Assembly (NCBI GenBank): GCA_002989075.1
Contig: PSQN01000012.1
Coordinates: 1,934,480-1,998,479 of the forward strand
Reading direction: 5' to 3'
Source: Arthonia radiata
Taxonomy: Eukaryota > Ascomycota > Arthoniomycetes > Arthoniales > Arthoniaceae
DNA length: 64,000 nt
The notes beneath the pieces are model-generated. The model was not told the origin of the DNA. It did not search any database and saw nothing but the letters and a program-made list of their open reading frames with translations. The position numbers were made by a program, and so were the translations under genes. The first letter of the stretch is position 1. Every line of letters begins with the position of its first letter. Shown one piece after another: positions 49,301-63,850 of the stretch.

Positions 49301-52300
49301 AATAACTTATATTGTAGAGTAGAGTAAGTATTAATTTTAAGATTTAGATAAATGTTAGAATATTACTTTATAAGCGCAATAAAACTACTTAAATATATTC
49401 TAATTTAGCTAGAATAAAGCTACTAAGAACTATTAAAGGCGTATAAGCAGCACAGCAATTACTATAGTAATATAAAGCCTTATAGCTAGTAGTATGTTAC
49501 TACAATAAGGCCTTCTACTTCTTCTCTAGATAGCGCTTAAGCTTTTTTTGTATCTTTATATAATATTTATAAGCTCGTTACTTAATATATTCCTAGCAAT
49601 TCTTAATAATATTAAGGTTAATTAAATATTTCGTAGTTACTATACTCTAAATACTGTATTACTGCTTTATACGCGTAATACGTATTTTTATACCTCCTTA
49701 TATATCTTCTTATAGTACTAGTAGAGGTTACTTTTATAGTTCTAGCCTATAGCTATCTATATATAGAGAATATAGTTATTATAAGACTTATACTTTTTTT
49801 ATATATAATTGTTACGGTATTACTTACCCGGCGTATAAATAAGTTACTTAGTTAGTTAATAATAGAGAAGAGAGTACTCTATTAAAGAAGCGTATAGACT
49901 TATAAAATAATAGAGATTTGTCTTTTAAGTCTTTATAGTTAAGCTTCCTTTTATTAATATTTTATAGCCGTAGCAATCGCTTTTTAATATACCTAATATA
50001 TATAGTATTCCATCTTTTTTATATTATTACGTAGCATCTACTATTTATATAGTAGCTTCTATTTATTTTAAAGTTGTTTCTAGTTAAGACGCTATAGTCC
50101 AAGTAGCTAATTATCTAGCGTACAATTAACTATCTCTATAGCCTTATTTTCTTCTTAGTACTTCTAGTTTTTCTTAAGCTAGCCCTCTCTCTAATTTTAT
50201 AAATAATTACTTAATATAGTATTTATAGAGGCTAAATTAGTAGGCATCCTTACTTGTTAAAAGGTAGAAATAGAAGATACGGTAGCAATAAACTAAGACT
50301 TAGTAAGGTATTTTATACTAGTTTCTATAATAATATAGCTTAGCAAATAGGTCTTTATACTAATTACGCTACTTTTAACACTTTATTAGGCTAGCTTAGA
50401 CTAGAGTTAATAGTAATATAGTAATATTGTTAGTTAAAAAGAAGAAATAGACTTTTAGCTTAAAGATATAGACTACTCTATAATATATCTTAAATCGCCT
50501 TTAAGGGCGTATACCCTCTTTAAGAGGCTATATTTATATAAAGCTATTTTTATAGAAAGCTATTTATATAATAAAGCTAATACATTATTTATAAAAATAA
50601 TCTATTTATATAGATACTCTATAGAAATATTCTATTTATAGAAATACTTTATAAATACTCTATTAATAGTCTAACTATAAGTAGCCTTACTATAGCCTAC
50701 TTATATAAAAGGGTACTTATACTCTATTTATATAAATACTCTATTTATAGAAATACCCTATTTATATATACATTCTATTTATAAATACTCTATTTATAAT
50801 AAGACTACTTATATAATAAGGCTACTTATATAATAAGGCTACTTATATAATAAGGCTACTTATATAATAAGGCTACTTATATAGAAAGAAGATAGTTTAA
50901 TATACTCTAAAAGTTTAATATAATTATAGTATAAGATTAAAACGAGAGAAATTTTAGACTAAGATATAGAACTTATTATATAATAGTAAACAATAGCTAA
51001 AAGAAAAGAGTTATATTATAGCTATAGTATATTAAGTCTAGTACTCTTTTATATAAACTTTCTAGATAGATATCTTACTCTGTTCTTAAACTAACTATAC
51101 TAACTAAATATCCTTTTTCTTACCTAGTATTTATATATATTATAAGATTTATCTAACTAACTTTAAAATTGCTACGCGTATATAAAAATAGCGCGATAGT
51201 CTATTAAATCTTTATATTTTATACTTACTCTTTTATAGCTATAATTTTATAGTAAACTAAGAGATACTATGCTAAGTCTTTAATAGACGTCTATCTTAAG
51301 TATAAGACAATATTTTAATTTATAAGAATAGTACTTAGTTAGAATCAAAGAGCAGTAATTCTAATATAATAGCGTAGTACTACTACCTATATACTACTAG
51401 TAAAGAATTTAATCTTAGTTTGGTTCCGCTTCTTATTAAAGCAGGCATCTTAATAGAAGTTCTAGTTTCTAATAGTATACTAGCTAAGTTAAAATTTATA
51501 TATCTTTTTAACTAAATAAAATTAATATAGTTTCTCTCTATCTTTATATCCTTATTAAGCTTATTAGGCTTTATAATAATACTAAGCGTTTAAAGCCTAT
51601 CTAAGTTAATCTTATAGATATAAAATATAATTACTTAATTATAAGTATATCTTCTAATATACGCCTCTAAAGCTTGTCTATATTTCTACGGCCGTAGAAG
51701 ATTTATAGAAAGCTATAAATTAGCTAAGTTATATAGTAAATTCAAGATTAATTATAAAGAAGCCTTAGTTACTATTTAGAAGGTACGTCTATATATAAAC
51801 ACTACAGCGATTCTAAAGATAGTAGATTTATTTAGCTTACTAACTTAGTCTCTTTATAGATATTAAATACCCTTTAAAATTAGACTCGAGCCCGTATAGC
51901 GTTATTCTATAGAAATCAAAGTTACTCTTAAGTTAAGTAAGTAATATAAGTTTTATAAGCTACCTTACTATTTATATTAACTTATAGAGGCTAACGCTAG
52001 TTTATAATTAAGTTATAGAAAGGTAGAAGAACAATAACTTTATATTTATAACTAAGGTTAATATAAAAATAAAAAATAGACCTTCTTTATAGTATAGAGC
52101 TTAAGATAGTATAGCGTAATAGAGGATCTAAGTAGCTTCTATTAAAACGCTTATACTTAGGCTTAATCTACTATACGCTGTAATAAATATATCTTAATTA
52201 AATTACTAAAACCTTTAAAAGCTTATAATATAAGCCTTTAACCTAATAATTTACTAGTATATTGTAGATCTCTATAAAAGTTAAACGTATCTTAGACTAG

Positions 52301-54801
52301 ATACTTATATACCTTACTATTACAACGTTTTATAATATTAGAATCTAAGCTTTAGTCTTAAGATAGTAGAGCTTTATATAAATATAGTCTAGCATTCTTC
52401 TAAATTACTATATATCTATTTTCTTTTCTATAGAATCTACTATTAAAACACTATTAAGAACTTACTAAATAACCTTAAAGGGCGACTAGAGCTTACTAGT
52501 ATCTTTATAGTTAAAATCTATAACAACTAAATTGTTAGAGCCATTAAGAAGTATAGTTCTAAAGATAAAGTTTTTATATATTATCTCTTAACAATATAAG
52601 TAGTTTGAACCCAATATTAGCTTATATAGCAATACTATTTAGTCTAGATTAAGTAAATAAAGTACTTTACTATATAATATCTTATTAAGAGCTCTATTGT
52701 TAGTAAACGTAATAGAAAACGTAGTAACGTTGTTTTTAGAAGTAACTAAATACAAGAAAGAGCTAATATAAGTCTAGTTATTATAGTCTATATAGTACTT
52801 AATCTCCTGTTGTATACCATTTATAGTAGTATAGACTCTTATAGACTTTATTGTAAATGTTTTACTGTTTAAACGGACAATAGTAATATATTTATAGATA
52901 TAGTAGATATACTTAAGTATACCAATATTAACGATTTTCTAGCCGTATCTAGTATAAAAGGTCTTAAACTTACTAATATTTAGAAAGATATATACTAACT
53001 CTAAGTTATAGGTAGACTAAAACTAGACGTTACTCCCTTATTTATTGAGCGTAAAGTTTAGAATACTGTAAACGTTATTAAAGTAGTGATATACGAGCCT
53101 CTAATAAAGTTACTCTTTGAGAAGCTTAAATTTTCTTTATAGATTAAACTTAGCTTTTACTATTACTATAAATAAATTTAGTTCTATATTAATATAGTTT
53201 ACTTAGAAAGTAGCTTATAGCGAGTAGATTCTAGATATATCTATACTAAAAGTAAACTTTTCTACCTTATCTTTACTAAAGTTAACTATTTAGTTACTAT
53301 AAAACGCTAGATCTAAGAAGAAAAAAGGTTGCTCTATAAATAAGTCGTTCAGTATTAAACTAGAAGTATAAACATATAGGCTAAGTACTAAGATAAGTAT
53401 ATATATTAGAATTTATAGTATAGTTAACTCTATAATACTACTTTTAAGTTAGTTCTAAGAAGTATATTAACTCTAAAACTTAGAGGTCGTTAGATAGATT
53501 ATAATAGAGTAAAGTATAGTCTTATCGATAGATTATTTTTATTTTATACTTTACTTTTTAAGAACGTATAAAAGTATAAGAGCTTACCCTTATATTAATA
53601 TTATAAATCAAGGTTATAAGTAAATTAATAGATAAAAACTTCTTTTTAACGTAGCTACAAAATATATTTAGTATATTAAATGTATTTATAGTAATTTAGA
53701 GCTTATTAGATATGTGTATCTTCTAGAGTTATTGTTTACTTATATTAATTAATAGTATTTAAGATACTACTTTATATAAGATAACTTTATATTTTAAGCT
53801 TATATCTAATCTTTAAGATAAAATAGGCTTATATCTATTAATTATAACCTAGTTTGTTCTTAATAGGTAAGGTTATACTCTTGGAAACTCTTTAGTTAAA
53901 AGGTAATTAAGTATATTTTAAATACTATAATGCTCTATCTAATTCTATAAGACAATTTAAACATTTAAAGATTAATTATTCTTTACCTAATATCTTTAGT
54001 TTCTATATTCTCTAAGCATTCTAACTTACGGGTATCTATATATTTTTAAAGCTTTTTGGCTGTCTAGAAAGCTTTAATACGCGTTTTAGAATAGATATTA
54101 ATTATTTACTAAAGAACCTTATATATATTGTACTACTCCTTTTATAGAAACTTCTTAATAGTATTTAGACTATATTTATACTTACTAGCTACTAAGATCT
54201 TACTAAATAAGATAGCTCTTAAGCTGTTAAAATTCTATATCTTCTATAATGCTAAGTAAGAATAATATAAGCTAATTAGTAATAAAACGCTCTATAAATT
54301 AGCTTAATTAGTATTTATAGGCATTTATATATACTTTATTAAGATACTTAAAGCGATACTAAAGATATTTAATATGAATAGTAGTCTTCTTCAAAGCTAG
54401 TATATACTCGTTGTCTCTACTTAGAGCTCTCCTTATTAAAGAAATAAAGATTATAATATAGCGTATTGGGCCGGTATATAGTATTAATACGTCTAACTAG
54501 TTAAAGATAATTTAAGTATATATCTTACTTATATAGTATTTAACTTTCCGCTTATAAACGTATATAGAAGAGTATACTATTTATTACTTATTGTTATAAG
54601 TATATTATAGCGTTTAGCTAATATTATATAGTATCTTAGACTTAAAGTTAAAGTAGTAGAATCTCTAGAAGATACAGGTCTTTAGAGTCTTTATGTTATA
54701 AAGGCTCTTAGTTCTACTTACCTTACTTTACTTATTATAAACTCTATACTAGTTAATAGTATTGTTAGAAAGATCTTTATATTTATTATAGTTTTATTAA
54801 A
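46321..54801. other. 8.5 kb of RIP-decayed DNA, unidentified, with coding-like frames
   Basis: No LTRs, terminal inverted repeats or known domains were recognised. Several parts read as old coding DNA with stops almost only TAA or TAG. On + around 46500-47600 there is a Ser-, Pro- and Leu-rich product. On + around 48600-50500, pieces such as NNREESTLLKKRIDL and LKRRNRLLAQRYRLLYN are readable. On - around 51900-53150 RLVYHYFNNVYSILNFTLN is readable. The change of strand near 51-52 kb suggests more than one former gene or element. Between about 50520 and 50890 the DNA is a low-complexity run of TATTTATA words. Confidence 0.45.
50801..50885 (+). repeat. 17-bp tandem repeat, five copies
   Basis: The unit AAGGCTACTTATATAAT occurs five times head to tail from 50801, with one base different in the first copy and the last copy cut short. 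It lies in a low-complexity AT-rich run. Near-identity of the units suggests slippage after RIP had ended. Confidence 0.9.
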
Positions 54802-55309
54802 TGTTTAAAAGGTGCAGGGAAGAAGAAGAATACTACTATAAAGAGTAGAAAGATGAGACTAGCTTAAGACTAATACAATACTTAGGCTTAGTATAGATAT
54901 AATACTTAGTAATAAGAAGAAGCTGTTATTATATTGTCTGTCTTATTAGCTAGAATTCTCTAAAGAAATCTTAGCTTATATATTTAAGTTTAGTAGCTTG
55001 TATAGAACTTACTAGATATCTGTTCTTCTTAATAGAAGCTAAATAACCCGTAACTTACTATATAAGATAGTAATTTTATCTATTTAAAACTATTAGTCTC
55101 TAAGTTTATTCTATATTGTCTTAAACTACAAGCCAGCTGTCTTAACTAAGTCGTATAATACTTCTTTTTATTCTAAATTTAGGCTACTAGACCCAACCCT
55201 TTAGATAAAAGGCTTGTTTTATTTTAGACTAAGACATTTAGTAAGACCTGTTCGATACTCTAAGCCTCTAGAAATATTAATTAACCAGCTAGTTAGTTAA
55301 TTTCTAATA
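54802..55309 (-). repeat. 3' LTR of Copia-5
   Basis: 508 bp, reverse orientation, matching 59706-60213. Confidence 0.9.
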
Positions 55310-58300
55310 TATCTTCTTAATTAACTAGTTATTTTAACTAAATTATAAGCTAATTTAAGTTTTAAACGTTAGTATTTTAGCTAAGTCGATCGGTTTTATT
55401 AAACTGTCTGCTAATTGTTTCTTTATAGAAACGTATTTAAGCTCTATTTAGTCTGCTTAAATATTTTTTCTAATATAGTAATACTATATATTAATATACT
55501 TAAATTTAGCTTAGAAGGTAGGATTTTTTATAAGTTCTTTTACTAAATTGCTGTTAGTAAGTAACAGTTTTATCGGTAAAATCGGGGTCTTCAATCTAAT
55601 TTAACCGGCTTGTCCGGGCAAATTTATGCTTACTTAGTACGTTGAAGCCCGCCGAGTCTTTTTATTTGCAGACTTTTTAAAAGTATCCGCTAAAACGGTA
55701 GTAATCGAATTTTCTTTAAAAATTCTAGACAATTTAGTAACAATTAATTAAATAAATAACTATTTCTTTATAGCTTCTTTAAGAGCTATATATTTAGCCT
55801 TATAAGAGCTTAAAGCGACTATTTTTATAGCTACGAATTTTAGCTAAGAGCTCTGTTTCTAAGTAAAAAAATATAGCCGGTAGTTAATCTCCTACTACTA
55901 AGGTTTCTCCCTCAATTTGCGTTATAATAGCCGGTTATACCGTCTATTAAGGAAAATTTATAGTAAAGGCTAAGGTTAGAAGTTTTATTTATGTAAGTCT
56001 AAAGGCTACTTAGAACTTTTTAGTACTTCTTACTAGAATTTAATATATACTAGGCTAGTAGACTAGTTATAAAGGCAATATCGGGTCTTATCTTTATTAT
56101 TAGGTATAAAATCGACCTAATTTGTTGCTAATAATTAGAAATATTGATACTACTAGCTTAGTTAGGATTTAATATTAATTTTGAGCTAACGGGCTGTAGT
56201 ATTTTTCTGGGCATTCGGCCGTTTTTCTTTAAATATTTGGTTAAAATTTTAGCCAAATAAGTCGACTAGTCTAAGCAAATTGTTTTTGCTAGGCGATCTT
56301 AGGTAATTTTAATTTCTAGAAACTTACTAACGTCTCTTAAGTTCTTAATTATAAGAGTCTTATTTAGTTTCTAGTAAATTTAAGAGATTATTTCGGTAAA
56401 ATCGGATACAGGTAATATATTATCTACGTAAATAATTGAAATTGCCTACTTTTTGGTTCTTTAAATATAAACCGGCTAATTAGATACTAGAGGTTTAAAA
56501 CCTAATTCTCTTAGTAATTTTCGAAAATAGGCTTTCTACTGTTAGTTAGTCTGTTTTAGACTGTAAAGAGCCTTCTTTATTTAATAAACTTTATTAGTTC
56601 CGTTAAATAGGCTAGTTAGTTACTTAATATAGACAATCTTATTTAACTTTGTATTAAAATAAGCTAATGTTACGTTCTATTGCTTTATTTCCTAGTCTTT
56701 CTCTACTACTAAGGCTAGTATAAGCCGGTAAGTAATTAAATTTACTATATTTATAAAGGTCTCTGTAAAATTAAAGCTAAATTTTTGCTAACAGCTCTTA
56801 GCTATCCAGCAGGCTTTAAAAATTGGCTCGCTCTCTAAAGAGTACTTAATCTTTAGTATTTAGCGCCCTTTTAGCGCCTTTCTACTTAGCAATAGCTTAG
56901 TTAATATTTAAGTTCCTTAGTTAGCTAGCTCTTTAAGCTCCGACTATATTGCGTTTAGCTAAGAAAGTTAATTTTTAAATACTCTTATTTCTTTTAAATT
57001 AGTAGGCTCTTTAGTAACTGTAACTAAGGCCTATTCAACATATTGTTCTAGATTATTATAAAACTTATTAAATTAATTTTTATCGACATTTTTATATATA
57101 AAATCTATTTCTTAAGTATAATCGATGTCTACCCGGCCGGGGTCTTTAGTACTTCTATAATCTAACTCGATAAAAAGGTTAAACTCGTTTAGAGCTTTAG
57201 TTTAGTATAGTTTTTATTTATATTTATTCGCTAGTTGTTAAAATATAGAGGAGATATACTATTTTTTGTATAGAGAACTTTTTTCTCTATTAGAAGGTAC
57301 CTCTCTATTATTTTAAGATCTAGTAGTTAAATTTAGCTTATTTTTAAACTTAACTTTTAGTTATTTTTTAAGCTCTTTAGAAATACTCTCGGTTAATTAA
57401 TTAACTGTAGATTTCTATAGGTCTCAAACAAATTTTCTCTTTTAAACGTAAACGTCTCTTCTTTAGTAAACTTTCCAATTATTAGGGTTTAAGAGCTTAT
57501 ATTAGTTTAATCTATAGCTTACTAAAATATAAGTAGTTACTCTAGCGTTTAGTTTTTTTAGTTTAAGTTCTTTAAGGTAAGTAACTAAGCTCTAGATTTT
57601 AATAGTACTGATATTTAGTTTTTTACTGTATTTTACTTTATATAGGGTAATAAACCCTAACAATCTAGTATAAGAAATTCTATTGTAAATATAGATAGCT
57701 GCTTTTAACGCTTTACTCTAATATATTTAAAATAGCTCAGCAATATAAAGTATTGCTTAAACTTTACTAACAATTGTTTAGTTAAAGCGTTTAGCTTCTT
57801 TATTTTATTAAAGAGTATATAGTATAGATATTATTAAAATAGCTTCTTTTTATTTTAGAAGCTGTTTTATCTAGCCTTCCCAATATTTTTTTACGTTGTT
57901 TAAGTATAATCTTTTAAAAGAATACTTAAACTATATTTCTTTTTAAGTAATATAAGTAAATAGTACGTTAAAAACCTAGTCTTTAGACTATAGTACCTCA
58001 ATAGTTGTATACCAGGTTTTATTGTCTATAAAGCTAGTAAATAATTAATCTTTAAAAGAGATTTGCAGTATAATTAGTTCGCAAATATTTAAGTAAACTT
58101 TTTTAAAATAGTTAGCCGATTTATCTAGAGTTTTTAAACTAACTTTAGCCGTTGTCTTTACTTTAAAGTAAATTTAATAATTATCTCTTAATTTGTTCGA
58201 ATAACTTATTTCTAGAGCAACCTTTTTAAGCTGTTTTAAGACGTTTTTATCTATATATCTTATTTATTAATATTAAAGGTTAGTTTTTTAAAAAAATAGT

Positions 58301-59705
58301 GTAAAAAGATTAAACTATATTAATAGTCTAAGCTTCTATTACTATTAGACTGTTAATATACTGTCTCTTAGTAGTTAGTTGTCTAGCTTAATTAACTTTT
58401 AGCTTACTTTAGCTAAAAGTTATCTTATTTCCTCTCTTTTTAAGCTTATTAAAGCTTAGATGGTTAATTCTAAATTTTTTAATAAACAAAACTTTATCTA
58501 AAACAATTATTTTATTCTTAAAGAATAGTTTTACTTTACCTATTTATAAGGCTTAGATTAACTTCTCCCCTCTTTAATAAATAATTTAGTTAGTTAGCCA
58601 GATATCTGTTAAAAGATTAATATTCGAGTAAATATAGCTTATTAAGCTTATATCAAGGATTTAAAAATTAGTAGAGTAATTAACTTTATCTAGTAATACT
58701 ATAAAGCATTGTTTTTCTTGTAGATTAGAACTATGTACAGAAATATTAAAAAATCGGTATTTTTAAAGCTTTTGTTAGAATTTAGCCGGAGGTTTAGATA
58801 TTTTTTCTAATAAGTTGCCGGTTTATACCTCTTTTTGTTGTAAAAGGAACATTTTTCTTATTTTTTACTTAGAGATTTTAATTTTTCTTCGGTTCTTTGC
58901 ATTAATTTATTGTCTATTACAATAAAAACCTTTTCTACTAGAGTACTACTATAAATTTAACGAGACTTATTTACAAGTTAACTAAATAAGTCCTATAGAC
59001 TTATATTGCTAGTTGTTTGCCGATAGCTTTAACTAATAGTAGCTACCGTATACTTATATTTAGAGGTTAGATTATAAAGAATATAGGCAGCTACTACCTT
59101 GTTAGGTAGTACTAGTCCTCGGGTTGCTAAATTGTCCGTTAATTATCTAATTTTAGTAAAGTAAAGCTTAAGGTTTTTTATTTTACTTAGTATAGTGCTA
59201 AAGAGCTTCTTACAAATAAGAAACTTAAAACTAAAACCTTTTAATTTATATAACCTTTTTAGACTATTGTAAAGCTCTAGAGAGTTATAAATCTTCTTTA
59301 TTTAAATAAGAAGATCGTCCTCTAAAGTTAGTTAAATAAGAGCTACTACCCTTGTTAACTGTTTCTAGCGGCTAGCTTTAGTAATATCTCTAGCTAAATA
59401 GCTAGAAAAGAGAATTATAATATTACTGTAGCTCTTATTAGTTAAAAGGGCCTCTATTCAAATTAATTAAATATTCTAATTAGTCGAGCTCTTAAGTTTA
59501 GAGATCTTATAAGAGGAGTTTATAGCTAAATATATGGTCGGAGATTTCTAAAAAAAAGGAAATTCTGTTTAGATAGTTAAATTAAGCTTAAAATTTAGAG
59601 TCAATTAGTAATAAGATCGTTCGGAGGTATCAATAAAATTCGTAGAGGAAACATTTTCTAAGAAGAAAATTTAAAAGAAATTAGTACTAATTTAAGCTTA
59701 TAATC

Positions 59706-60213
59706 TGTTTAAAAAGTACAGAAAAGAAGAAGAATACTACTATAAAGAGTAGAAAGACGAAACTAACTTAGAACTAGTACAATACTTAAGCTTAGTATAG
59801 ATACAATACTTAATAATAAAGAGAAGCTATTATTATATTATCTGTTTTATTAGCTAAAATTCTTTAAAGAGATTTTAGCTTATATATCTAAGTTTAGCGG
59901 CTCGTATAGAACTTACTAAATATCTATTTTTTTTAATAGAGACTAGATATTTTATAACTTACTATATAAGACAGTAATTCTGTCTATTTAAAACTATTAG
60001 TCTTTAAGTCTATTTTATATTATCTTAAACTATAGGCCAGCTATCTAAGATAGGTCGTACAATACTTCTTTTTGTTTTAAGTCTGGGCTACTAGGCCCAA
60101 CCCTTTAGATAAAAGGCTTGTTTTATTCTAGACTAAGATAGCCGATAGAACCTATTCGATACTCTAGGCCCCTAAGGGTTCCAACTAACTAGCTAGTTGG
60201 TTAATTTCTAATA
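59706..60213 (-). repeat. 5' LTR of Copia-5
   Basis: 508 bp, reverse orientation, ending GTTAATTTCTAATA on the + strand. Confidence 0.9.
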
Positions 60214-60218
60214 TTAAT

Positions 60219-62299
60219 CTAGTTCGTTAAAGATATCTTTAGTAGACTTTCTATCTAGAATTAACTTTATAAAGTTTATTTTAAATTCTAGCGTTAATAA
60301 AGCGGTCTAAGCGACAGTAGAGTTGCTACTTATAGATAGTATCGTAAATTACAAGGTCTAGTAACTTTTAAAGAGAGAATATAGAATCTTAAGTAAGATA
60401 AAAGGACTATCGATACTTTATAGGGTACTTACAACGAGTATTGGGTAGTCTATAATTTTTAAAGTAAGATTTATTTTAGATAGACGTAGATATAGAACTA
60501 AAAGTAATATATAATAGAAATATTTTATACTATAGTATTTCTATCTTAATACTTACTTTTTATCTTAAATAGTAGTCTTTAAGCCCGGTCTATCTTTAGA
60601 AACGTATATAGTTATATAACTGGTCTGGTTATATATATTTATTTAGAACTTTCTAAAGAAATAAGCTTTTTTAGTAGGCTAAGGTATCTATAACTACTTA
60701 GTTTAACCTTACTCTTAAGATTTAGTATAGTAACCGCTTTATACTATATTCTAATATGTCTTTTGTTTATAGTATATAATAAGCCTATATATAACTTAAA
60801 TTAAGCAATATTTATATAAACTCTTCTAGATAATAACAAAGCTAGTTCTATAAAATTTATATTTAAGAAGAGAGTATACTTACTAATATTAATAGTAATA
60901 GTACTTATTAAATATACGAATCTACTTAATGCCGAGAGCCGTAAGATTTTTTATAAGCTTATTTCTAATTGGCTTAACTAAGTTAAGCTAAGTAAGGATA
61001 AACGTGCGTACTTATATATTCTTTTACTTTAGAAGCTAGTATAATATACTAAGTTCTTTAACTAGTAGTATTACTATAACTTATTCTTCTATCTTTCTCT
61101 ATTCTTCTTATTAAGCTTAGTTAGTATATCTCTTAGAAGCGCGGACTCTAGTTATCTTACTATATCTAACAATAGCCTAGTCTATAGGCTCGCTATTGCT
61201 ATATATATATATATTTGTCTTTATACAACCGCTTACCGTTTTATAAGAAATATCTATAAGTTGTAGATAAGAGACAATACTATAGAATATAGTTATCTAA
61301 GTATATACCGTTGCTATTATACTTAGCTATAATAAAGAGCTAGTAAAAACTATTACTTAAGCGGTAAGTATTAGTACTAGCTATATTAAATAAAATCCCT
61401 ATTAAAAACTAGTATAGAGTACTAAGGCTATATAACATCTTTAAAAGAGTGTAAAAAGTAATAAAATTAATACTCAAGAAAATTTAAAGACGGTAGTATA
61501 TAGTTATAAGACTAAAGAATAATACTTAAAAATCTATAGTTTCTTAGCGCGGCGCTTAATTAGAGAAGCGTTAATATTTATTATAAGTATAAGCTACGTC
61601 TTTAATATAGTATATTAATAGATATAAAAGCGGTTTAAAGAGAAATAACGCTAAGCTAGTATAAAAGTAATTTTTTTAAAACTTTTTAGGCTTATTATAA
61701 TTATTACTTCTCTTTCTCTAAATATTAATACTTTTTTTACTATATTAGCGTTAAAGGCGATAGACCTATAATCTTAGTAAATAAGACTTGTATATAGCAA
61801 TCTTACGACTTTTAACTTTAATAGCTATAAAATACCTTTTTTATAGTAGAATAATAGATATACTATATAAGTTCTACTCGCTTTTTATAGCTTTATAGCA
61901 ATTAGTATCTAGTAATCAATCTTAGAAGAGTATTTTATAAGTACGCTAATATAAAGCTAAAAGATATAGTAGAGCATAGGCTCTATATAGAAGCTTATAG
62001 CTCTATATAGATAATTTTATAAATATTAAAATTAAAGTAGAGAGCCAGCTAAATAAAAAGGAAACTTTATTATTAGTAAATATATAATTAAGTAGAAGAA
62101 TTATAAATATTACCTTTATAGCTCTATTGTAATTTTAATATATTTAGTTATCTTTATAAACTTAATACCTTAAAACAATAATAGTACTATCTACTTAAGC
62201 TCCTCTATAAAAAATAGTAAATTAATTATACCTATATTGTTAGATAATAGACTTAGAGATTATTAATACGCTCTAACGTGGCTACTAATACTTAAGGTC
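60219..62299. other. RIP-decayed DNA, unidentified
   Basis: TA-rich DNA right of Copia-5, with a short TA run near 61200-61210. No element, repeat or domain is recognised. Confidence 0.5.
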
Positions 62300-63850
62300 T
62301 ATAAATAATTATAGAGAGGTCTACTATTAGTCTAGAAAGCCAGATTATTTATATAAAAGTATTTAAAAGAAAGATTAAGTTTAAAGAGTAGCTATATTAT
62401 TAATATTAAATTAAAGTACGTTCTAATATAGAGTCTTCTATATTTAACCTGTAAATAGTCTTTAAAATACCTTATGCCTATTAATTAGTCTTCTACTACG
62501 GATATAAGCTTATTTTATAAACCTTTATAGCGGGTATAAAGCTCTACCTTATAATAGCTCTCTTCTATTAATACTTTCCTTAAGTAGAAATACTATCTTA
62601 ATATTAGTAACTTATTATTATCTTATTCTACCTTGAAATAGCCAGCCGAGCTAGACATTAATATCTTTCTAGAAGAAGACACTAAGAATCTTAGATAGAG
62701 CTTATTAGTAAATAATTAAGACTAACTTTAGATATATAGAATATATATAAATTTTATCTACCTTTAGCCGATATATAGACCTATAACTACTAGACGGCAG
62801 ATTTAGTAGTTTAACTAATAAAACTTTAGTTACACTATTAAGTTACGCTTTAGAGAGAAGTAAGCGTTAGCTACCTTTATACTATCTAATATTCTTTAAA
62901 TTCTATATAGCTATTTAAATTATATTTATTTAAATATAATAGCGCTTTAAGGAGACTTTAGTACCTACTAAAGAGTATTAGTCCTAAATAAGTAGATTAA
63001 CTAAAGAAACGCCGCTAAGATAGTTCTTTATATACTTATAAGTACGTACTAGCTATACGAAGCGTAGACCTTAAGCGGTCGTTAATCGTACTTATATATC
63101 CTATATTCTACTTAACTCTTAGTTTTAGCTATATTATAAAAGATACTATATCTTCTCTACTAGAATAGAAAGTCTCTATCTAAATGAATTAAACTAATAA
63201 AGTTAAGCTAGAATTTAGATTTTAACTATATACTACTTTAGTATATATACTTTATAATTTACTTATAGCTAATAATAGAAATAGAGTAGATCTTTAAATA
63301 CCTTAGTATAGAGTATAGGTTATAGCTCTATAAATAGATTTACTAAAATCAGTTTATTGTTCTACTATTGCTCTTAATACGTATAGCGGAAGCTAGCCTT
63401 TGCTCCTTAATACAGCTTATAAATATCTTTTATACGTTTAGAAGCACTCTAGTAGTAATTATTAGTACTCTAAATCTATATATTTAGATAAAAGGCGTCG
63501 TAGTATAAATATTAGAAGTTTTAAGAGACTATATAACTATAGATCTTTAGTAGATACTTGTACTATAGCTTATAGTATTGCTTCTACTTAGAAAAACCTT
63601 AAGATTATTAGTAGTATATATAAAAAAAGCTTATCTTATAACTAAACGCTAGTAAGCTAATCTACGTATTATAGTATAGATTTCTTCTATTTTAGAACTT
63701 AGTAGAATAGTACTACTATAAAGTTTTTCTACCTTTATTTAATTTGTCTTTTTTAAGCGTTAGAAGTTAAACGTTAGTTAGAATACTTATAGCGCTAAGT
63801 TACTCTATAGTTAAACTAACGTAACTTTATATAGAACTAGGTATTATAAT
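62300..63850 (+). other. Long decayed coding-like frame, unidentified
   Basis: One + strand frame over about 1.5 kb keeps long stretches free of TGA, with TAA and TAG appearing where Gln or Trp codons would have been. Readable pieces include RVAILLILN (about 62385), RNAAKIVLYILISTY (about 63010-63050), FYTFRSTLVVIISTLNLYI (near 63430-63485) and LRDYITIDL (about 63520-63545). The product would be basic and hydrophobic. I do not recognise a family; it could be a host gene or a transposable element part. The remaining 150 bases to the window end show nothing further. Confidence 0.35.

Larger units (their letters stand above)
54802..60213 (-). mobile_element. Copia-5, full-length Ty1/Copia LTR retrotransposon, heavily RIP-degraded
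   Basis: Same family as Copia-3 and in the same orientation, 5.4 kb, with 508-bp LTRs. The flanks TTAAA (54797-54801) and TTAAT (60214-60218) are a near-match and probably the altered target duplication. On the - strand, gag remnants are at about 58700-59300, integrase around 57800-58200, reverse transcriptase around 56400-56700 and RNase H around 55600-55950. It is more altered than Copia-3 and broken in many places. Confidence 0.9.
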
